DNA of 64,000 nt. It comes from Thermohalobaculum sp038534135. GTDB lineage: Bacteria; Pseudomonadota; Alphaproteobacteria; Rhodobacterales; Rhodobacteraceae. The position numbers and the translations under genes were made by a program. The stretch covers positions 1 to 64,000 of the forward strand of contig JBCAXJ010000018.1 of assembly GCA_038534135.1 (NCBI GenBank), read 5' to 3'. This document shows positions 8,519 to 16,810 of the stretch, piece after piece; position 1 is the first letter of the stretch; each line of letters starts with the position of its first letter. The notes below the pieces were generated by a model. That model was given only the letters and a program-made list of their open reading frames with translations, had not been told where the DNA came from and did no database searches.

Positions 8519-8599
8519 TCTGGGTCCCGCGCCCCTTGACCCGCCCGCGAAAGTGGTGAACCAAGCGCTCAAACCGGGACGGAAAAAGGGACGGAGACC

Positions 8600-10102
8600 A
8601 TGACACAGGAACTGACGCATTTTATCGGCGGCGAACATGTGAAGGGGACGTCCGGACGCTTTTCCGACGTCTTCAATCCGGCAACGGGTGAGGTTCAGGC
8701 GAGGTGCCCGCTGGCGTCGGCTGCCGAGATGCGTGCAGCGGTCGAGAATGCCAAGGCAGCACAGCCAGCGTGGGCCGCACAGAATCCGCAGCGGCGCGCC
8801 CGTGTGATGATGAAGTTCGTCTCGCTGCTGCACCGGGACATGGACAAGCTGGCAGAGGCCCTGAGCCGCGAGCATGGCAAGACGATCCCCGACGCCAAGG
8901 GTGACGTTCAGCGCGGTCTGGAAGTGGCCGAGTTCTGCATCGGCGCGCCGCACCTGTTGAAGGGCGAATACACCGATGGGGCCGGCCCGGGCATCGACAT
9001 GTTCTCGCTGCGCCAGCCCGTGGGCATCGCCGCCGGGATCACGCCGTTCAACTTTCCCGCCATGATCCCGATGTGGAAGTTCTGCCCGGCCCTCGTCTGC
9101 GGAAACGCGTTCATTCTGAAACCGTCCGAGCGCGATCCGTCTGTGCCGCTTATGCTGGCCGAGCTGATGCTGGAAGCAGGCGCGCCTCCGGGAGTTCTGA
9201 ATGTCGTGAACGGCGACAAGGAGGCCGTCGACGCGATCCTGGACGACGAGGACATCGGGGCTGTGGGCTTTGTCGGCTCGACCCCGATTGCGCAGTATGT
9301 CTATGGCCGCGGCTGTTCGAACGGCAAGCGTGTGCAGTGCTTCGGTGGCGCGAAGAACCACATGATCGTTATGCCCGATGCCGACATGGATCAGGCGGTC
9401 GATGCGCTGATCGGGTCTGGTTACGGGGCGGCAGGCGAGCGCTGCATGGCGGTTTCGGTCGCGGTGCCGGTTGGCGAGGAGGCAGCGGACAAGCTGATCT
9501 CGAAGCTCGCGCCGCGTGTCGAGAGCCTGAAGATCGGCCCTTACACCGCAGGCGACGACGTGGACTTCGGCCCGCTGGTCACCCGCGAAGCCTATACCCG
9601 CGTGAAAGGCCTGGTCGATCGCGGCGTGGAGGAAGGCGCGAACCTCGTCGTCGATGGCCGCAACTTCTCGATGCAGGGCTATGAAAACGGCAACTTCATC
9701 GGCGGATGCCTGTTCGACAATGTCACCAAGGACATGGACATCTACAAGACCGAGATTTTCGGGCCGGTCCTGTCCACGGTGCGCGCTTCGTCCTACGAAG
9801 AAGCGCTGGGCCTTGCGATGGACCACGAATACGGCAATGGCACCGCGATCTTCACCCGCGATGGCGACACCGCACGCGATTTCCTGAACCGCGTGAACAT
9901 CGGGATGGTCGGCGTGAACGTGCCGATCCCGGTGCCACTGGCCTATCACACCTTTGGCGGCTGGAAGAAATCGGTCTTCGGCGATCTGAACCAGCACGGC
10001 CCGGACGCGTTCCGCTTCTACACGCGGACCAAGACTGTCACCGCGCGCTGGCCATCGGGCATCAAGGAAGGCTCGGACTTCTCGATCCCCGTGATGGAGT
10101 GA
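8600..10102 (+). CDS. mmsA: CoA-acylating methylmalonate-semialdehyde dehydrogenase
   Basis: MmsA oxidises methylmalonate or malonate semialdehyde to propionyl-CoA or acetyl-CoA with NAD+ and CoA, in valine, thymine and inositol breakdown. The 500-residue aldehyde dehydrogenase shows GITPFNFPAMIPMW near residue 150, the FVGSTPIA NAD-binding stretch, FGGAKNHMIV, where other ALDHs have a catalytic glutamate, and the active cysteine in GERCMA. These are the MmsA-specific forms. A hypothetical gene starts 1 nt after the stop codon, suggesting an operon of three genes up to 11104. Confidence 0.95.
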   Translation: MTQELTHFIGGEHVKGTSGRFSDVFNPATGEVQARCPLASAAEMRAAVENAKAAQPAWAAQNPQRRARVMMKFVSLLHRDMDKLAEALSREHGKTIPDAKGDVQRGLEVAEFCIGAPHLLKGEYTDGAGPGIDMFSLRQPVGIAAGITPFNFPAMIPMWKFCPALVCGNAFILKPSERDPSVPLMLAELMLEAGAPPGVLNVVNGDKEAVDAILDDEDIGAVGFVGSTPIAQYVYGRGCSNGKRVQCFGGAKNHMIVMPDADMDQAVDALIGSGYGAAGERCMAVSVAVPVGEEAADKLISKLAPRVESLKIGPYTAGDDVDFGPLVTREAYTRVKGLVDRGVEEGANLVVDGRNFSMQGYENGNFIGGCLFDNVTKDMDIYKTEIFGPVLSTVRASSYEEALGLAMDHEYGNGTAIFTRDGDTARDFLNRVNIGMVGVNVPIPVPLAYHTFGGWKKSVFGDLNQHGPDAFRFYTRTKTVTARWPSGIKEGSDFSIPVME

Positions 10103-10103
10103 C

Positions 10104-10748
10104 ATGCTGATTGCAGCGTACACGCGGCTGAAGGGATTTATCGGCCGCGTGACCGAGGTGACCGGCGTGGTTCTGGCACTGTTCGCCGCCTATGAGATGG
10201 TGATCGCCGACCGCGTTGCACCGCATGTGACGGGCGGCGTGTGGGTCTGTCCCTCCGATGACACGCCCGATTACATGCAGCGGGCCGCGTTCTTCGACTT
10301 CCTGCGCGAGAACGCCGACAGCTTTGTCTATCTGGATTTCTGGCTCGCGCCGGTCGAGTACGATTTTCCCGATCGCGCGTGTCTTGATCAAGGTTCACCA
10401 GTCGTTGGCATTCTTGACGATGGTCTGCGCGTGCGGGGCACGCCTGTGGTCTATCCCGATGGTGCGACCGGACCGACGCCGGAACTGGTCATCACGCGCC
10501 AGCGGATCGACATCCCACAGACAGCCCGCCTGACGGCTCAATACGGCGAAGAGCAGGTCTTCGGTCTGACCGGCCTGGTCTACGTCGAGGCAGGCGAGGT
10601 TGAGATGGGCTTTCAGGAGTTCTCGTTCAGCGCTGCGCCATACGACGCCGCCGTTCTGAAAAAACGCGACTGTACAAGGGATTACGTGGCAGCGGATGGG
10701 TTGCTGAACCAAGTGCGTACGTATGTGTTTTCCTGCCTCGCCCAGTAG
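10104..10748 (+). CDS. protein of unknown function next to mmsA
   Basis: A 214-residue protein with one hydrophobic segment near the N-terminus (VTGVVLALFAAYEMVI), which could anchor it in the inner membrane with the rest outside. It contains several cysteines (WVCPSD, RACLD, KRDC, VFSCL) that could form disulphides in the periplasm. I do not recognise a family. It begins 1 nt after mmsA and is followed 5 nt later by another small membrane protein gene, so all three are probably co-transcribed; a functional link to valine breakdown is not evident. Confidence 0.7.
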   Translation: MLIAAYTRLKGFIGRVTEVTGVVLALFAAYEMVIADRVAPHVTGGVWVCPSDDTPDYMQRAAFFDFLRENADSFVYLDFWLAPVEYDFPDRACLDQGSPVVGILDDGLRVRGTPVVYPDGATGPTPELVITRQRIDIPQTARLTAQYGEEQVFGLTGLVYVEAGEVEMGFQEFSFSAAPYDAAVLKKRDCTRDYVAADGLLNQVRTYVFSCLAQ

Positions 10749-10753
10749 CTGCG

Positions 10754-11104
10754 ATGGGGATCGTGCTCACATTTGTCCTTGTCGCCGCGGCCTTGGCTGT
10801 ACTGGTGTTTGCCATCGGCAATGCCGCGTCGTCGCCGCAGACCCGGGCGCTGTCCCGGCTCGTCTCGGCGCATCGGCTTGGCGGTCCTCTGGCACAGGCA
10901 GAATCCGTCGGCGGGATCTTCTCGCTCTATGGGCTGGATGCGAGCGGCCGGCGTGACGCCAATGCGCAGGAAATTGCCGACCGGCGGCGCAGATTGCTCG
11001 GGGATGCAGCGGAGTTCGACCAACGCTTTGGCGAACTGCACCCGGGCGTGACGGCACAGGAAATCCTGGAGCGCGAGCTTGGCAAGCGGTTGGATGAACT
11101 GTAA
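10754..11104 (+). CDS. small single-pass membrane protein of unknown function
   Basis: This 116-residue protein has one N-terminal membrane helix (IVLTFVLVAAALAVLVFAI) followed by a polar, arginine-rich cytoplasmic-type tail ending in a predicted helix (ILERELGKRLDEL). It sits 5 nt behind the previous hypothetical gene. No family is recognised. Confidence 0.65.
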   Translation: MGIVLTFVLVAAALAVLVFAIGNAASSPQTRALSRLVSAHRLGGPLAQAESVGGIFSLYGLDASGRRDANAQEIADRRRRLLGDAAEFDQRFGELHPGVTAQEILERELGKRLDEL

Positions 11105-11119
11105 CCGCTTGAAATCTAT

Positions 11120-11158
11120 CCTTAAAAAGACAAACAGGGCCACCCGAAGGCGACCCTG
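11120..11158 (-). terminator. minus-strand intrinsic terminator with UUCG tetraloop
   Basis: On the minus strand CAGGGUCGCC and GGUGGCCCUG pair over ten base pairs around a UUCG loop, two of the pairs being G-U. On the plus strand those two pairs would be A-C mismatches, so the RNA is from the minus strand. UUUGUCUUUUU follows. It shows that a transcript ends here, and the only minus-strand candidate is the small ORF at 11251-11307. Confidence 0.75.
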
Positions 11159-11250
11159 CGTGAGCTTGAGACAGTCAGCCGGTTAGGCGCTTTTCTTTTG
11201 AGACACTGCTCGCTGCGCCAGATCGTAGCCAACCGGAAAAGAGGCTGCTC

Positions 11251-11307
11251 TTAAGCGGCTACTCCCCGATTTGTCCCGACCGCTATCTCCAGTTTCTCAC
11301 TTGACAC
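11251..11307 (-). CDS. 18-codon small ORF with a perfect extended Shine-Dalgarno sequence
   Basis: The frame begins with GTG at 11307, 7 nt after GGAGG inside AGAAAGGAGGTGATCCAG, which is complementary to the full 3' tail of 16S rRNA. It encodes MSSEKLEIAVGTNRGVAA and stops with TAA at 11251. Downstream the RNA can form a long hairpin (CCGGUU with AACCGG, GGCGC with GCGCC) before the terminator at 11120-11158. In the +1 frame from the stop codon the reading continues for about 24 residues to a TGA, so a frameshift or a decayed longer gene is possible. No family is recognised for so short a peptide. Confidence 0.4.
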   Translation of the reverse strand: MSSEKLEIAVGTNRGVAA

Positions 11308-11324
11308 TGGATCACCTCCTTTCT
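11307..11324. promoter_or_regulatory. 18-nt match to the 16S rRNA 3' end / perfect SD on the minus strand
   Basis: CTGGATCACCTCCTTTCT on the plus strand equals the 3'-terminal stretch of alphaproteobacterial 16S rRNA. Read on the minus strand it is an 18-nt perfect ribosome binding site placed correctly for the GTG at 11307. Confidence 0.6.
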
Positions 11325-11401
11325 GCATGTTTCAGATATCAAAACCGTGCCAGAACTTATCCACATTGACAAGCTGCTATCTTGGGGAGATGCACAAGAT
11401 A

Positions 11402-11719
11402 ATGTTAAAACTTGACGAAGCAGCCGCAGGTCTTGAGGCGTTGGGTAATCCGAACCGACTCGAGATCTACCGTCTTCTGGTCCGGGCAGGCACGGACGGC
11501 AAACCGGTTGGGCAGATCCAGCAAGCGACCGGCATGGCAGCCTCGACCCTGTCGCATCACCTCAAGCATCTGGAACTTGCCGGGCTGATCATGCGACGCA
11601 AGGAAGGCACGACGCATCACTGCACCGCCAACTACCCGGCCATGGATGGTCTGATCGCCTTCCTGACAGAAGAGTGCTGCGTAGAATCAAGCCCGCATCC
11701 GGGCCAACCGCACGGCTGA
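11402..11719 (+). CDS. ArsR-family winged-helix transcriptional regulator
   Basis: A 105-residue helix-turn-helix repressor: LEALGNPNRLEIYRLLVRAG (helix 1-2), QIQQATGMAASTLSHHLKHLELAGLI (recognition helix and wing) and RKEGTTHHC. It ends in EECCVESS, so a pair of adjacent cysteines could sense metal or oxidants, but the classic ELCVCDL site is absent. I choose ATG 11402 because GGGGAG at 11384-11389 is then 12 nt upstream; the ATG at 11390 would have no spacing. It lies upstream of uspA on the same strand, 164 nt away, with an FNR box between, so uspA is probably not simply co-transcribed. Confidence 0.85.
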   Translation: MLKLDEAAAGLEALGNPNRLEIYRLLVRAGTDGKPVGQIQQATGMAASTLSHHLKHLELAGLIMRRKEGTTHHCTANYPAMDGLIAFLTEECCVESSPHPGQPHG

Positions 11720-11816
11720 TACCAAGGTGGGTAATCGGCGACCAACGGCCATGATTCTTCAGGTGAGGAACTTCACGTAATTCTCCATCAACCGGATTTT
11801 CCGCCGTCCCGCGCGG

Positions 11817-11830
11817 TTGATCCGTATCAA
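11817..11830 (+). promoter_or_regulatory. FNR/FnrL box upstream of uspA
   Basis: TTGATCCGTATCAA is a perfect TTGAT-N4-ATCAA FNR site. Activation from a site centred at -41.5 would place the transcription start near 11865, about 18 nt before the uspA ATG. The cognate regulator FnrL is encoded at 38149-38898. Confidence 0.85.
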
Positions 11831-11882
11831 TGCGCGGGCGTCACCACGGCTGCATGATGGTCGCCAATGGGGAGGCTCAGTC

Positions 11883-12293
11883 ATGTACAAAAGACTTCTG
11901 ATTCCGGTCGCACTGGAGCACGGACATCGCGGCGAAGACGCGCTTCGGGTCGCATCGCTGCTGTCTGACGCCGGTGCCGAGATCTTTCTGTTTCACGTGA
12001 TCGAGGACATCCCGGCCTATGCCCGCGTCGAGATCCCGGACAGCATCTTCGAGAACGCCCGCAAGGAAGCAGAGACCAGCCTGAGCCTGCTGGCCAAGAC
12101 CTCGGGCACCGCCGCAAAGCCGGTCGTCGTTCCCGGCCATCCGGGTGTGACGATTGTCGACTATGCCGAAAAGCACGGGATCGACTGCATCGTCATCGCG
12201 TCGCATCGGCCAGAGCTGGCGGACTACTTCCTGGGCTCAACCGCGGCTCGGGTCGTGCGTCACGCAACCTGTTCGGTTCATGTGATCCGGTAG
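11883..12293 (+). CDS. universal stress protein UspA family
   Basis: A 136-residue single-domain Usp with the alpha/beta nucleotide-binding fold: RLLIPVAL at the N-terminus, PGHPGVTIVDYA, CIVIASHRPE and the C-terminal loop FLGSTAARVVRHATCSVHVIR. The loop fits the G-2X-G-9X-G(S/T) ATP-binding type only loosely. The start is ATG 11883 with GGGGAGG upstream; the frame is open for 66 nt more but carries no ribosome site. A perfect FNR box precedes it, so it should be induced at low oxygen by FnrL. Such proteins support survival during energy stress. Confidence 0.92.
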   Translation: MYKRLLIPVALEHGHRGEDALRVASLLSDAGAEIFLFHVIEDIPAYARVEIPDSIFENARKEAETSLSLLAKTSGTAAKPVVVPGHPGVTIVDYAEKHGIDCIVIASHRPELADYFLGSTAARVVRHATCSVHVIR

Positions 12294-12449
12294 GCGCGCA
12301 GCCGCTTCCGTTTCAAGGCCGGGTGCGTCTTGAGTGCCACCGCGAGACGTCCCTTCAATCGCAAGACCTGGGAGAGCGTCCGCAGGCATACTTCGTGTGA
12401 GGGTGGCGGCAGCCATCCTGAAGAGGTGCGCACCCCAGTCTCGCGGTGC

Positions 12450-14534
12450 TCACCCCTTGTCGTAGTCCTGGAACGATTTGCCATCGGCGACGAGCCGTTC
12501 GATCAGCGGTGCTGGTGACCAGATGTCGTCGCCATGGCCCGCGGCGTGGAACGCCTTGATCTGGTCTAGCACTTTGGGCAGGCCGACCTCGTCCGCCCAG
12601 CACATTGGGCCGCCGCGGTAGACCGGATAGCCATAGCCGTAGACATAGACCACGTCGATGTCCGAGGCGCGCATGGCGATGCCTTCTTCGAGGATCTTCG
12701 CGCCCTCGTTGACCAAGGCTAGCATGGTGCGGTCGATGATCTCATCCGCGCCGATCTCGCGGCGCTGGTTGTGCTTGCGGACGCCCTCTTCCTGGACAAT
12801 CGCGGCGACCTCGGCATTGGGGATCGGCGTGCGCGACCCGTCCTTGTAGTCGTAGTATCCGCCGCCCGTTTTCTGACCGAAACGACCCATCTCGCACAGC
12901 CGGTCGGCGATCGGCGATTTCTTGCCGGTTTCCTGCCGGATGCGCCATCCGACATCCAGCCCCGCGAGGTCGCCCATGGCGAAGGGACCCATCGCAAGGC
13001 CGAAATCGTAGAGCGCTGCATCGACATCCTGGGGCTGACAGCCCTCGTACAACAGAGCCGTCGCCTGCCCCGAATAGGCGTGTAGCATCCGGTTTCCGAC
13101 GAAGCCGTGGCAGACGCCGACCATGACCGGGACCTTGCCGATGCGCTTGGCCAGTCCCATGCAGGTCGCAATCACGTCGTGGGCTGTTTCCTTGCCGCGA
13201 ACTTCCTCGAGCAGGCGCATGACGTTGGCGGGCGAGAAGAAGTGCAGGCCGATCACGTCCTGCGGGCGCGCGGTGACGGCCGCGATTTCATCGATGTCGA
13301 GCGTCGAGGTGTTCGTGGCGAGGATCGCACCTGGCTTGCACGCAGCATCCAGCTTGGCGAAGATTTCCTTCTTCAGGGCCATGTTCTCGAAGACCGCCTC
13401 GATCACGATATCGACGTCCGAGACGGCTGCATCGAAATCAAGCGACCCGGAGAGGCAGGCCATGCGCGTCTCGACGTCCTGGGCACTGATCCGGCCCTTC
13501 TTCGCCGTGCTCTCATAGTTCTTGCGAATGATGCCGAGGCCCCGGTCGAGCGCGTCCTGGTTCTGTTCGACCAGAACGGTCGGGATGCCCGCATTGGCGA
13601 AGTTCATGGCAATGCCGCCGCCCATCGTTCCGGCACCCAGGATCGCTGCCTTCTCGATCGGGCGGGTCGGCGTATCCTTGGGCACGTCCGGGATCTTGTT
13701 GGCCTGGCGTTCGGCGAAGAAGAAGTGGCGCTGGGCCTTCGACTGGGCCGAGGCCATGGCATGCTCGATCAGTTCGCGTTCAACGCGCATGCCTTCGTCG
13801 AACGGTTTGGTCGCAGCCGCCTCGATCGCGTCGATGCAGAATTGCGGGGCTTCGAAGCCGCGTTTCTTCTTGGCCCAGAAGGCACGGGCGGTGGCGAAGA
13901 CCTCTGGGTCGGCGTCAAGCAGGTCGTTGCGGTCGCGGACCTTGACGAGTTCGGCATTCGTCGAAAGCAGGTCGCGGGCGAAGGCGATGGTGCCTTGGCG
14001 CAGATCGCCGTCGACCACCTTGTCGATCACACCGAGTTCCGCGGCCTTCGCGGCCGGGATCGGGTCGCCAGAGCAGATCATCTCGATCGCTTTCTCGATC
14101 CCGACAAGGCGTGGCAGGCGTTGCGTCCCCCCTGCGCCCGGGATGATGCCGAGCTTGACCTCGGGCAGGCCGACCCGGGCCGACGGGATCGCGACGCGGT
14201 AGTGGCAGGCAAGTGCTGTCTCGAGCCCGCCGCCAAGTGCCGTGCCATGGATGCCCGCGACCATGGGTTTGGGGCTGTCCTCCTGCACCTCGTTCTGATC
14301 GCGCAGCGACGGATCCCGCCGGGGCTTGCCGAACTCGGTGATGTCCGCGCCCGCGATGAAGGTGCGGCCATCGCATAGCAACGCGATGGCGCGCACGCTG
14401 TCGTCGGCGTTGGCCTTGTTGATGCCGTCGATGATGCCCGAGCGCACGGCGTGGCTGAGCGCGTTCACGGGCGGGTAATTGACGGTGAGAACGGCGACTT
14501 CGCCATCGACCTCAAAGCGCACAACGTCGGACAT
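12450..14534 (-). CDS. FadB/FadJ-like enoyl-CoA hydratase / 3-hydroxyacyl-CoA dehydrogenase
   Basis: A 694-residue bifunctional beta-oxidation enzyme. The N-terminal crotonase domain (about 1-280) shows GADITEFGKP, HGTALGGGLETALACHYR and PEVKLGIIPGAGGTQRLPR, the last carrying the catalytic glutamate. The dehydrogenase domain starts at AAILGAGTMGGGIAMNFANAG (Rossmann NAD site) and includes the catalytic ...GLHFFSPANVMRLLEE histidine. Two C-terminal domains end in YGYGYPVYRGGPM. It hydrates and oxidises 2-enoyl-CoA to 3-ketoacyl-CoA in the cytoplasm. The start is ATG 14534 with GGAGGTCAGC upstream; a further 645 nt of open frame is not coding. No thiolase gene is adjacent, closer to the peroxisomal-type layout. 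Confidence 0.95.
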   Translation of the reverse strand: MSDVVRFEVDGEVAVLTVNYPPVNALSHAVRSGIIDGINKANADDSVRAIALLCDGRTFIAGADITEFGKPRRDPSLRDQNEVQEDSPKPMVAGIHGTALGGGLETALACHYRVAIPSARVGLPEVKLGIIPGAGGTQRLPRLVGIEKAIEMICSGDPIPAAKAAELGVIDKVVDGDLRQGTIAFARDLLSTNAELVKVRDRNDLLDADPEVFATARAFWAKKKRGFEAPQFCIDAIEAAATKPFDEGMRVERELIEHAMASAQSKAQRHFFFAERQANKIPDVPKDTPTRPIEKAAILGAGTMGGGIAMNFANAGIPTVLVEQNQDALDRGLGIIRKNYESTAKKGRISAQDVETRMACLSGSLDFDAAVSDVDIVIEAVFENMALKKEIFAKLDAACKPGAILATNTSTLDIDEIAAVTARPQDVIGLHFFSPANVMRLLEEVRGKETAHDVIATCMGLAKRIGKVPVMVGVCHGFVGNRMLHAYSGQATALLYEGCQPQDVDAALYDFGLAMGPFAMGDLAGLDVGWRIRQETGKKSPIADRLCEMGRFGQKTGGGYYDYKDGSRTPIPNAEVAAIVQEEGVRKHNQRREIGADEIIDRTMLALVNEGAKILEEGIAMRASDIDVVYVYGYGYPVYRGGPMCWADEVGLPKVLDQIKAFHAAGHGDDIWSPAPLIERLVADGKSFQDYDKG

Positions 14535-14744
14535 GCTGACCTCCCATTCTGTTGCCGATGTCATCGCCGGTTCGCGCGCGCGATGCAAGATTGCGGACAT
14601 CAGGTGGAGGATGGGCGCCCGGAAGCAACAAGGGCGCCACCTCCGCCCTGATCGCGCGTGGCGACAATTCCGTGATGACGCGGGACCTGATCCGCGTAGG
14701 TCTTTAAACCGTATCCGCAGCGAACATCTGAACCGGAGCCACGC

Positions 14745-15617
14745 ATGAGATTCCTGACGATCGGACTCGTCCTCGCAGTCTTGCTGGGTGGCGCGGCCTT
14801 CGGGGCGATGCCCGCCCTGTTCGCAATAGCAAACTCGGCGAAGCTGTCCTTCGACGGCGGAACCTCGCCTGACATCGTCTTCGATGACGAGACGGGATTG
14901 ATGCTGGATGTCTACACACCGGTTCGCGATGGCACGCCAAAGCCGGTTGTCGTCTTCTTCTATGGCGGGTCGTGGCAGTGGGGCGATCGCGGAGACTATC
15001 CGTTTGTCGGCGTCACGCTGGCCAATGAAGGGTTCGTGACGGTCGTGCCCGACTACCGGAAGTACCCGGACGTGCAGTTCCCGGCGTTCGTCGAGGACGG
15101 GGCAAAGGCGGTCGCCTGGGTGCGCGAGAATATCTCGAACCTCGGCGGTGATCCGGACCGGATCTATGTGATGGGACATTCAGCCGGTGCTCATATCGCG
15201 GCTCTTCTGGGCACCGATGAGCGCTATCTGGCACAGGCCGGGGCCGCGAATGCTGTGCACGGTGTGATCGGGCTGGCGGGTCCGTATCGCTTCACGCCAA
15301 GCTCCGAGACGTTTCAGAACGTGTTCGGCAATCTCGACGACTATGCTCCGATGAAGGCGACGACGTTCGTCGATGGCGGCGAGCCGCGGATGCTGTTGCT
15401 GCACGGGCAGGATGACGGGATCGTCGAGGCCGGGCACACCAGCGATCTTGCAAAGATGATCAAGGCGCGTGACGGATGCGTGGTGGCCGAATTCTACCGG
15501 GAGATGGGCCACTACGGCATCATGTCCGCCTTCACCTGGGTCTTTCGCGACTCGGAACCGGTTGTCCGGGACGTCGTGCGCTTTCTCTCGGACAGCGCCG
15601 CAGGGAAACCCTGCTGA
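14745..15617 (+). CDS. alpha/beta hydrolase (HSL/carboxylesterase-like)
   Basis: This 290-residue protein begins with a signal peptide or membrane anchor (RFLTIGLVLAVLLGGAAFGAM). The oxyanion segment is FFYGGSWQWGDRGDY, the nucleophile elbow GHSAGAHIA, and a catalytic aspartate and histidine follow in LLLHGQDDGIVE and MGHYGIM. These fit an esterase/lipase of the HSL-like or arylformamidase-like group with a small ester as substrate. It stands alone, divergent from the fadB-like gene. Confidence 0.88.
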   Translation: MRFLTIGLVLAVLLGGAAFGAMPALFAIANSAKLSFDGGTSPDIVFDDETGLMLDVYTPVRDGTPKPVVVFFYGGSWQWGDRGDYPFVGVTLANEGFVTVVPDYRKYPDVQFPAFVEDGAKAVAWVRENISNLGGDPDRIYVMGHSAGAHIAALLGTDERYLAQAGAANAVHGVIGLAGPYRFTPSSETFQNVFGNLDDYAPMKATTFVDGGEPRMLLLHGQDDGIVEAGHTSDLAKMIKARDGCVVAEFYREMGHYGIMSAFTWVFRDSEPVVRDVVRFLSDSAAGKPC

Positions 15618-15739
15618 AGGCTGCCGCGACCGGCTGATAACCGATCATCGGTGCTTGTCGCGCCCGTCCGCCTTGCGTTAGCACAATCTCCGACATCGGC
15701 CTGCAGAACCTCGGCTGAAACTCACGACAGGAGACGGGA

Positions 15740-16717
15740 ATGCGTGCGCTGCTTTGCAAGGAACACTGCCTGCCAGAGGATCTGGTGGTCGAGGAGATCG
15801 ACGCGCCAGAGCCGGGCCCGGACGAGATCCGCATCACGGTGGCGGCCGCGGGGGTGAACTTCCCGGATTTCCTGATCATCCAGGACAAGTACCAGTTCAA
15901 GCCGCCCCTACCGTTTTCGCCGGGTGGCGAGATGGCGGGCACGGTCTCGGCCCTCGGGTCCGATGTGACAGGTTTCGCGATCGGTGACCGGGTGATGGGA
16001 TCGAACACCTGCGGCGCCTTCGCCGAAGAGGCGATCGTCAAAACCGACAAGGCGGTCAAGCTGCCCGAGGATGCCGACCTGAAGGTGGCAGCAGCGGTCG
16101 GGCTGGTCTATGGCACATCGTACCACGCGCTGTTCGACCGGGGTGCGATGACCGCGCGCGACCGTGTGCTCGTGCTGGGGGCCGCAGGCGGCGTTGGTCT
16201 GGCGGCGGCGGGGCTTGCCCACGCAGCGGGCGCCGAGGTGATTGCCGCGGCGTCGACCGATGAAAAGCTGGCGGTGTGCAACGAGCATGGCGCCGACCAC
16301 CTGATCAACTATGGCACCGGTGATCTGCGAAAGCAGTTGAAAGAGGTTTGCCCCGAAGGCCCGACCCTGATCTACGATCCGGTCGGCGGGGAGTTGACCG
16401 AACAGGCGTTCCGCTCGATCGCACCGCGCGGCAAGCTACTGATCGTCGGTTTCGCCGCCGGAACGATCCCGAAGATCCCGCTGAACCTGGCGCTTCTGAA
16501 ACACGGCGAACTGGTCGGCGTGTTCTGGGGCGATTACACGCGGCGCGAGCCGGAGAACAACCTGCGCGACCTGCGCCACATCATGCGCTGGATCAAGGAC
16601 GGACGGCTGAACCCGGTGATCTCCGGCAGCTACCCGCTCGCGCATGGCGGCAAGGCGATCCGGCACATCGCCGACCGCAAAGCGATCGGCAAGCTGGTGA
16701 TCGAACCGCACCTCTGA
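15740..16717 (+). CDS. NADPH:quinone oxidoreductase family (MDR superfamily)
   Basis: A 325-residue medium-chain reductase lacking zinc ligands. The N-terminal GroES-like domain (NFPDFLIIQDKYQFKPPLPF) is followed by a Rossmann domain with VLVLGAAGGVGLAAAGLAHA near residue 140, and the C-terminus keeps the PLAHGGKAIRHIADRKAIGK motif of the QOR family. It probably reduces quinones or enoyl compounds with NADPH. The next gene, a serine hydrolase, starts 93 nt later. Confidence 0.9.
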   Translation: MRALLCKEHCLPEDLVVEEIDAPEPGPDEIRITVAAAGVNFPDFLIIQDKYQFKPPLPFSPGGEMAGTVSALGSDVTGFAIGDRVMGSNTCGAFAEEAIVKTDKAVKLPEDADLKVAAAVGLVYGTSYHALFDRGAMTARDRVLVLGAAGGVGLAAAGLAHAAGAEVIAAASTDEKLAVCNEHGADHLINYGTGDLRKQLKEVCPEGPTLIYDPVGGELTEQAFRSIAPRGKLLIVGFAAGTIPKIPLNLALLKHGELVGVFWGDYTRREPENNLRDLRHIMRWIKDGRLNPVISGSYPLAHGGKAIRHIADRKAIGKLVIEPHL

Positions 16718-16810
16718 CCAGACCAGGGCGGCGGTCATCGCACCCCTGCCCTTCCCATCGCTTGAACGTGGGCTTCGGTCCGCCGCGCCCAAAGATACCG
16801 GAGACCCGAC

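Noticed and set aside
8318..10123. 601-residue minus-strand ORF
   Set aside because: Shadow of mmsA with no family signature.
11307..11324. Remnant of a 16S rRNA gene
   Set aside because: The match stops abruptly after 18 nt; the bases on both sides do not resemble rRNA or its spacer.
13107..14378. 423-residue plus-strand ORF
   Set aside because: Antisense to the fadB-like gene, composition typical of a shadow frame.
14535..15179. 215-residue N-terminal extension of the fadB-like protein
   Set aside because: It is antisense to the alpha/beta hydrolase gene; the family start fits ATG 14534.
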